Assembly (NCBI GenBank): GCA_934167135.1
Contig: CAKPKI010000064.1
Span: 1-9,834 of the forward strand
DNA length: 9,834 nucleotides
From: an uncultured Clostridia bacterium
GTDB taxonomy: Bacteria; Bacillota; Clostridia; TANB77; CAG-508
Direction of reading: 5' to 3'
The notes below the pieces were generated by a model. That model did not search any database, was not told the origin of the DNA, and saw only the letters and a list, made by a program, of their open reading frames with translations. Made by a program: the position numbers and the translations under genes. Shown here one piece after another: positions 5,944-9,834 of the stretch. The number at the start of each line of letters is the position of its first letter. The first letter of the stretch is position 1.

Positions 5944-5974
5944 TTTTTATAGAATTTTTGAGAACTACATAGAA

Positions 5975-6012
5975 AAAGAGTATTAATCAAATTCCTTTGA
6001 TTAATACTCTTT
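5975..6012 (-). terminator. Terminator of the tRNA-Pro transcript
   Basis: A perfect 17-bp stem (arms 5975-5991 and 5996-6012) with loop TTCC on the plus strand; read on the minus strand it ends in CTTTTTCT. It lies 45 bp after the tRNA CCA end. A weaker 8-bp dyad (GCAATTTT 6022-6029 / AAAATTGC 6043-6050) lies in the trailer between them. Confidence 0.85.
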
Positions 6013-6057
6013 CAGACTTTTGCAATTTTCTTGAGTTTCTTCAAAATTGCTATCGTA

Positions 6058-6133
6058 TGGTCGAGGCGACAGGGATCGAACCTGCGACCTCATGGTCCCA
6101 AACCACGCGCGCTACCAACTGCGCTACGCCTCG
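6058..6133 (-). tRNA. tRNA-Pro(UGG), CCA encoded
   Basis: The full cloverleaf can be drawn: acceptor CGAGGCG / CGCCTCG with discriminator A, D stem GCGC / GCGC, anticodon stem CGTGG / CCATG with loop TTTGGGA (anticodon TGG), variable AGGTC, T stem GCAGG / CCTGT with loop TTCGATC, and CCA at 6058-6060. It reads proline codons CCN. Its 3' end faces the mobile module, a common arrangement at integration sites, and the gene itself is intact. Confidence 0.97.
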
Positions 6134-6162
6134 ATAAAACTTTAACTGCTGAACGCTTATAT

Positions 6163-6191
6163 ATAATAGCACAAAACAAAAACAAATTCAA
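6163..6191 (-). promoter_or_regulatory. Promoter of the tRNA-Pro gene
   Basis: On the minus strand TTGAAT (6186-6191), a 17-nt spacer and TATTAT (6163-6168) lie about 30 bp before the tRNA 5' end. The -35 box overlaps one arm of the dyad at 6187-6266. Confidence 0.65.
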
Positions 6192-6266
6192 GGCTTTTTG
6201 AAAAAAAAATCAATAAAATTACAAAAAACAGTCAAAAAATATTGATTTCATATCAAAAGCCTTGAA
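6187..6266 (-). terminator. Two-tier inverted repeat acting as likely terminator of the BI-1 family gene
   Basis: The outer perfect 12-bp arms are TTCAAGGCTTTT (6187-6198) and AAAAGCCTTGAA (6255-6266); the inner 9-bp arms are AAATCAATA (6207-6215) and TATTGATTT (6240-6248). On the minus strand the inner stem is followed by a run of nine T, as in an intrinsic terminator, although the loop of about 24 nt is large. The remaining spacer, 6267-6311, holds part of the repeat at 6260-6280 and nothing else recognised. Confidence 0.55.
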
Positions 6267-6280
6267 ATATAAGCTCTTAA
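6260..6280 (+). repeat. Direct repeat copy 1 (flanks the BI-1 gene)
   Basis: CCTTGAAATATAAGCTCTTA matches CCTTGAAATATAGGCTTTTA at 7244-7263 at 18 of 20 positions. The two copies lie on either side of the gene at 6312-6995, in the same orientation. Confidence 0.6.
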
Positions 6281-6311
6281 AAATATTCATTGTTTTACTC
6301 TTACATAAAAA

Positions 6312-6995
6312 TTAATCTTTTTGTTTTCCAAATAATCGCAAGATATAAAGAAAAATATTAATAAAATCTAGGTATAATTCCATTGCACCATAAACATATA
6401 ATTTTTCATCTTCGCAAAAGCCAGCCTGTTGCATTAATTTAATTTTATTTGTATCGTAAATTGTTAAGCCAAAGAAAATTAATAAAATAGCCCAATCTAA
6501 AGCAATATCTAACATAGTATTACCAACAAATATATTAACAAAAGTTAAAATAATCCCAATTAAAAGAGCTACTGTTAAAACAGTTCCCCAATTAGAAATA
6601 TCTTTATCAGTTTTATAACCTATAAAAGCTAAAACTCCAAATAATAAAGAAGTAGCAGCAAAGGCATAAATAATTGAAGTTAATTCATAAACAAGAAAAA
6701 TAACTGATAGGGTAAAACCATTTATAAAAGCATAAGTAAAAAACAAAATAGTAACAGCTGTTGGAGAAAGTTTTTTAAATAATAAAGAAAATATTAAAAC
6801 AACAGCAAGTTCAATAACTGCTAAAACTGTGTAACTACCACCTGAAAGGACTGATATATATAAGCCTGATTTATAAACATAAAAGGCAGTTAAAGCACTA
6901 GCAAGTAACCCTAGAAACATTCTAAAAAAAGTATTAGAAAGAATTTGGTTTGTTTCTGTAGTGTGAATTGCATCACCGTCATTATACATTTCCAT
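6312..6995 (-). CDS. Bax inhibitor-1/YccA family membrane protein (YetJ-like), 227 aa
   Basis: This is a seven-helix integral membrane protein. Members such as Bacillus subtilis YetJ are pH-sensitive calcium leak channels. Hydrophobic segments lie at about 24-41, 48-72, 78-100, 104-126, 138-158, 163-180 and 205-222. Family signatures are IYDTNKIK (179-186, with D181) and GAMELYLDFINIFLYILRLFG (203-223, with D210); the two aspartates probably correspond to the pH-sensing pair of YetJ. The start chosen is ATG 6995, with AGGTGG (7004-7009) eight bases upstream; an in-frame ATG at 7025 would add ten residues and lacks a site. Length is normal. The gene is monocistronic by layout, with repeat-rich spacers on both sides. 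No convincing promoter was identified upstream. The family call is sure; the transported ion in this species is inferred. Confidence 0.93.
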   Translation of the reverse strand: MEMYNDGDAIHTTETNQILSNTFFRMFLGLLASALTAFYVYKSGLYISVLSGGSYTVLAVIELAVVLIFSLLFKKLSPTAVTILFFTYAFINGFTLSVIFLVYELTSIIYAFAATSLLFGVLAFIGYKTDKDISNWGTVLTVALLIGIILTFVNIFVGNTMLDIALDWAILLIFFGLTIYDTNKIKLMQQAGFCEDEKLYVYGAMELYLDFINIFLYILRLFGKQKD

Positions 6996-7031
6996 AATTT
7001 TCACCACCTTTCTTAATATATTCAATGTTGC

Positions 7032-7264
7032 TAGTTAATGGTTTAATTTGTTTTTGTACTTTATTCAAAGCCTATATTTTATGGTTTCATGATATTAGTT
7101 TATAACAAACCATTAACTATTTAATAATTAATAAATTATAAAATATATTTTAAATATAAAAATAAAAAAAGTCAATAGACAAAGTGATACAACTATATTA
7201 TAGGTTATTGATTAATGGTTTATTTAAAATTAATACATAAAATCCTTGAAATATAGGCTTTTAT
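7032..7264. repeat. Imperfect inverted repeat, MITE-like, in the spacer upstream of the BI-1 gene
   Basis: A unit at 7208-7261 (TTAATGGTTT, then about 26 nt, then AAATATAGGCTTT) recurs inverted at 7066-7119 (AAAGCCTATATTT ... AAACCATTAA) with similar internal sequence. The two face each other across an AT-rich centre (7120-7207). A third TAGTTAATGGTTT copy at 7032-7044 is a perfect 13-bp inverted match to 7107-7119. The 7244-7263 end is also repeated at 6260-6279. No ORF is present. Confidence 0.55.
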
Positions 7265-7280
7265 TATGTCTCCTTGCTTA

Positions 7281-7526
7281 TCAAATTTCCTTATTTTTTA
7301 TAAAGTCGACAATAATACCACAAATAATAAACTCAACAGCAAATGTAAAACTAGACTTTAGTAAAACTAAACCAAGGTGATATAGGAAATTCATACCTAA
7401 AAATATGTACAATAATAAAACACATACAGCAGATAAACAAACTAGTCCAGAAAACAGTAAACCATATTTTATTATTTTGTAAGTATTTTTATCTAAATTA
7501 TTGAATTCTGAAAATAATTTATTCAT
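7281..7526 (-). CDS. Small two-helix membrane protein of unknown function (81 aa)
   Basis: The start is ATG 7526, with GGAGGT (7531-7536) four bases upstream; the ATG at 7538 overlaps that site and is rejected. A polar N-terminus (MNKLFSEFNNLDKNTYK) is followed by a hydrophobic helix at about 20-43, a short turn and a second at about 50-74, ending in a short basic tail. N-terminal charges suggest both ends in the cytoplasm. It resembles, from memory, short uncharacterised Clostridia membrane proteins with the pattern NxLDKNTxKIxKYG...LFKxSxxFxxEFxIxGxxxDxIK. It is transcribed divergently from radA. A small hairpin AGAGA-TTTA-TCTCT sits just before the ribosome site. No function can be assigned. 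Confidence 0.75.
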   Translation of the reverse strand: MNKLFSEFNNLDKNTYKIIKYGLLFSGLVCLSAVCVLLLYIFLGMNFLYHLGLVLLKSSFTFAVEFIICGIIVDFIKNKEI

Positions 7527-7574
7527 ACAAACCTCCATTAAAGAGATAAATCTCTATAAAATTTTCTTATAAAT

Positions 7575-7603
7575 ATATTAACATGTAAAAAACTTAAAAT
7601 CAA
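7575..7603 (-). promoter_or_regulatory. Promoter of the 81-aa membrane protein gene
   Basis: On the minus strand TTGATT (7598-7603), a 17-nt spacer ending in TGT, and TAATAT (7575-7580) form an extended -10 promoter about 50 bp before the ATG. Confidence 0.55.
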
Positions 7604-7622
7604 AGGAAATAAATACCAAGTA

Positions 7623-7651
7623 TTGTAATTTAAAATGAAATATGATAATAT
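7623..7651 (+). promoter_or_regulatory. Promoter of radA-disA
   Basis: TTGTAA (7623-7628), a 17-nt spacer and TAATAT (7646-7651) preceded by TGA give an extended -10 promoter. The leader would be about 35 nt. It diverges from the promoter at 7575-7603, the -35 boxes being only about 19 bp apart. Confidence 0.6.
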
Positions 7652-7692
7652 ATCGAATACATAGAAAAAATAAGGAGAAGAGAGGAGACAAA

Positions 7693-9054
7693 ATGGCAAA
7701 AGCAAAAACAATATTTGTATGTAGCGAGTGTGGGAATGAATCTCCAAAATGGTTAGGAAAATGTCCAGCTTGTAATAGTTGGAATACATTTTATGAACAA
7801 AAAATAGAAAAATATACAGAAACAAATAAAATAGCCAAAAAGATAGACAACAAGCCAAAACCACTAAACAGTTATGTTGGACAAGAAGCAAATAGAACAT
7901 CAACAGGGTATTTAGAATTAGATAGAGTACTAGGTGGAGGATTAGTAAAAGGTTCTTTAATATTACTAGGAGGAGAGCCTGGAATAGGAAAGTCAACTTT
8001 AATTTTACAATTATGTGAAAAAGTTCAAGGAACAGGAAAAGTACTATATGTATCTGGAGAAGAATCAGCAGAACAAATAAAATTAAGAGCAGATAGACTG
8101 GAAGTCAAAAATGATGATGTAATGTTTTTGGGTGAAACAGATATAGATATTATAAAAGAAGCAATTATTAATATGGAACCAAAACTTGTAATAATAGACT
8201 CAATTCAGACAATGTATTCAGATGAGATTTCAGCAGCAGCAGGAAGTGTAAGCCAAGTAAGAGAGATAACTTCACAAATTATGAGAATATGTAAGGCTGG
8301 ACAAATAACAACAATAATTATAGGACATGTAACAAAAGAAGGAAACATAGCTGGACCAAGAGTGTTAGAGCATATGGTAGATACAGTGCTATACTTGGAA
8401 GGTGAGAGATATAATACATATAGAATTCTTAGAGCTGTCAAAAATAGGTTTGGTTCAACAAATGAAATAGGCATGTTTGAAATGAAACAGGAGGGAATGT
8501 GTGAAGTTACAAATCCATCAGATATATTAATAACAGAAAGAGATGATAATCCATCAGGCTCATGTATATTAGCAAGTATGGAAGGAACGAGACCAATATT
8601 AGTAGAAGTACAAGCATTAACTTCGCAAACTGTATTTGGATTGCCAAAAAGAACTGCTAATGGGTTTGATTATAATAGATTAGCAGTCTTAATTGCAGTA
8701 CTGGAGAAAAAAGCAGGATTATCACTTGGAAACCAAGATGTATATGTAAATGTAGCTGGTGGAATTAAAATTGCAGAACCAGCAGTGGATTTAGGAATAA
8801 TTGCAACAGTAGCATCAGCTTACAAAAATGTACCAATACCACAATCAACAGTTGTGATAGGAGAAGTAGGTTTAACAGGAGAAGTAAGAAGAATCAATTT
8901 AATAGAAAAAAGGTTGAAAGAAGCAGAAAAATTAGGATTTAAAACATGTATTATTCCAGAAAATAATAAAAAAGGCTTGAAAGATAATTATAAATTAGAT
9001 ATAATAGGAGTCAAAAGTGTAGGGGATATGCTAAGAATGCTTAAAATTAAGTAA
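7693..9054 (+). CDS. radA: DNA repair protein RadA (453 aa)
   Basis: RadA is a RecA-like ATPase and hexameric helicase that promotes branch migration of recombination intermediates in the cytoplasm. Domains in order: a C4 zinc finger (C10, C13, C24, C27 in FVCSECGN...GKCPACNSW), a RecA-like core with Walker A GGEPGIGKST (93-102) and Walker B LVIIDS (165-170), the RadA-specific KNRFG motif (250-254), and a Lon-like C-terminal domain (about 285-453, PSGSCILASMEGTRPILVEVQAL onward). Length is the usual one. The start is ATG 7693 with a GGAGA-type ribosome site (about 7682-7688); in-frame sequence further upstream has no family similarity and overlaps the promoter. The neighbour disA follows after 37 bp, the standard Bacillota order. 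In other species RadA also binds DisA and lowers its cyclase activity. Confidence 0.98.
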   Translation: MAKAKTIFVCSECGNESPKWLGKCPACNSWNTFYEQKIEKYTETNKIAKKIDNKPKPLNSYVGQEANRTSTGYLELDRVLGGGLVKGSLILLGGEPGIGKSTLILQLCEKVQGTGKVLYVSGEESAEQIKLRADRLEVKNDDVMFLGETDIDIIKEAIINMEPKLVIIDSIQTMYSDEISAAAGSVSQVREITSQIMRICKAGQITTIIIGHVTKEGNIAGPRVLEHMVDTVLYLEGERYNTYRILRAVKNRFGSTNEIGMFEMKQEGMCEVTNPSDILITERDDNPSGSCILASMEGTRPILVEVQALTSQTVFGLPKRTANGFDYNRLAVLIAVLEKKAGLSLGNQDVYVNVAGGIKIAEPAVDLGIIATVASAYKNVPIPQSTVVIGEVGLTGEVRRINLIEKRLKEAEKLGFKTCIIPENNKKGLKDNYKLDIIGVKSVGDMLRMLKIK

Positions 9055-9091
9055 ACATTTATTGCAATTTTAAGGAAGGAGAGCGTAAAAA

Positions 9092-9834
9092 ATGAGTACG
9101 ATTAAAGAAGAACCAATAGCAGAAATATTAAAGAAAATAGCCCCAGGAACGCCAATAAGAGAAGGACTTGATAATATATTAAAGGCTAAAACAGGAGCAC
9201 TTTTACTTATCACAGATAAAACAGAGGTTATAGAAGAAGTTGTAGATGGAGGCTTTTTTATAAATGAAGATTATACTTCATCAAAACTATATGAATTAGC
9301 CAAAATGGATGGTGCAATTGTTTTAAGTGGAGATATGAAAAAAATATTATTTGCAAATGCTCAATTAATACCATCTTACCAAATACCAACAGTTGAAACA
9401 GGAACAAGACATAGAACTGCTGAAAGAACTGCTAAACAAACTGGAGAATTAGTTATAAGTATATCTCAAAGAAGAAATATAATAACAGTGTTTAAAGAGA
9501 ATTATAGGTATATATTAGAAGACACAGAAGCAGTATTAAATAAAGCAAACCAGGCAATACAAACACTAGAAAAATATAGAAAAGTATATGATAGTAAATT
9601 GAGTATTTTAAATGAATATGAATTTAATGATATAGTAACATTAGATAATGTTTTAACTGTTATACAAAGAGCTGAAATGGTTATGAGAATAGTAGAAGAA
9701 ATAAAAAAACAAATTTATGAACTTGGAAATGACGGAAGACTGGTAAATATGCAACTAGAAGAATTAATTGGAGGACTAGAAAAAGAAGAACTTCAACTAG
9801 TAAAAGATTATCAGGTAAATGATATGTATACAGA
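9092..9834 (+). CDS. disA: DNA integrity scanning diadenylate cyclase DisA, N-terminal 247 residues (truncated by window)
   Basis: DisA condenses two ATP into c-di-AMP and stops when it meets branched DNA, reporting DNA damage. The visible part holds the DAC domain with the catalytic DGA (73-75, in MDGAIVLSGD) and the RHR motif (106-108, in GTRHRTAERTAKQTGELVISISQ), both intact. The central helical linker starts near residue 138, including the VFKENYRYILEDTEAVLNKANQAIQTLEKY segment. The DNA-binding HhH domain lies beyond the window; the protein is normally about 350-360 residues. The start is ATG 9092 with AAGGAGAG (9076-9083) eight bases upstream. It is probably co-transcribed with radA, with no terminator in the 37-bp gap. 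Confidence 0.97.
   Translation, partial: MSTIKEEPIAEILKKIAPGTPIREGLDNILKAKTGALLLITDKTEVIEEVVDGGFFINEDYTSSKLYELAKMDGAIVLSGDMKKILFANAQLIPSYQIPTVETGTRHRTAERTAKQTGELVISISQRRNIITVFKENYRYILEDTEAVLNKANQAIQTLEKYRKVYDSKLSILNEYEFNDIVTLDNVLTVIQRAEMVMRIVEEIKKQIYELGNDGRLVNMQLEELIGGLEKEELQLVKDYQVNDMYT

Larger units (their letters stand above)
2731..5974. mobile_element. Replication and mobilization module of a plasmid or integrative mobilizable element
   Basis: RepA_N initiator, oriT, MobV relaxase, TnpV and a small accessory protein are all on the minus strand, next to core chromosomal genes beyond a tRNA-Pro gene. This combination indicates a mobilizable, plasmid-derived element that has been integrated in the chromosome. 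The right limit is set here just before the tRNA terminator by inference. The left limit is not in view; the cargo genes at 1-2726 may belong to the same element. No integrase, resolvase or direct repeat of the tRNA end was found in the window. Confidence 0.65.

Noticed and set aside
6022..6050. Dyad GCAATTTT / AAAATTGC as an attachment-site core
   Set aside because: It is only 8 bp, lies inside the tRNA trailer, and no second copy was found in the window.
7538..7996. Hydrophobic 152-codon minus-strand frame
   Set aside because: It is antisense to the radA 5' end, its apparent hydrophobicity reflects the complement of A-rich codons, and it covers the radA promoter. RadA is certain here.
8205..8474. 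89-codon minus-strand frame
   Set aside because: It lies wholly antisense to the RadA core domain, with no ribosome site or recognisable motif.
1..9834. CRISPR array
   Set aside because: No regularly spaced repeats of 24-37 bp were seen; the repeats found are AT-rich dyads and dispersed copies.

Overview
The window is very AT-rich, with ATA, AGA and TTA codons favoured, Gram-positive style Shine-Dalgarno sites and gene families typical of Bacillota. The chromosomal part carries radA followed by disA, a standard Bacillota pair. The accessory part carries a Tn4451-type TnpV, a MobV relaxase and a RepA_N initiator. Together these suggest a Clostridia-type Bacillota genome; the species cannot be named from the sequence alone.

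Left half (1 to about 5974) is accessory, plasmid or integrative-mobilizable-element DNA. It begins with the 3' part of a gene resembling DUF3800 (3-560), closed by a strong terminator. A short GC-rich patch (587-627) follows that is unlike everything around it. Next comes an isolated two-gene plus-strand unit with a good promoter: a 469-aa protein with an HExxH zinc-protease signature (837-2246) and an overlapping 151-aa protein of unknown function (2230-2685). A convergent terminator separates it from a minus-strand transfer and replication module. Read on the minus strand this module is rep (RepA_N, 4891-5820), a spacer rich in hairpins containing a pMV158-like oriT (about 4694-4750), the MobV relaxase (3439-4662), TnpV (3072-3422) and a small protein (2731-3060). 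The last three are tightly packed and probably one operon. The rep start codon lies inside an 11-bp stem with its ribosome binding site in the loop, and a possible 10-codon leader ORF overlaps the start as ATGA.

Junction: a perfect 17-bp terminator (5975-6012) and a tRNA-Pro(UGG) gene (6058-6133, minus, CCA encoded) separate accessory from core DNA. The 3' end of the tRNA faces the element, the orientation expected for tRNA-associated integration. However, no integrase and no duplicated tRNA end are visible here, so the boundary is not proven.

Right half (about 6058-9834) is core chromosome. A Bax-inhibitor-1/YetJ-type membrane protein (6312-6995, minus) is flanked by intergenic spacers that share a repeat family. 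A small two-helix membrane protein (7281-7526, minus) is divergent from radA (7693-9054, plus), with face-to-face extended -10 promoters between them. disA (9092 to the window end, plus, truncated by the window) lies 37 bp after radA and is probably co-transcribed. RadA processes recombination intermediates; DisA makes c-di-AMP and scans DNA integrity, and the two proteins are functionally linked in other Bacillota.
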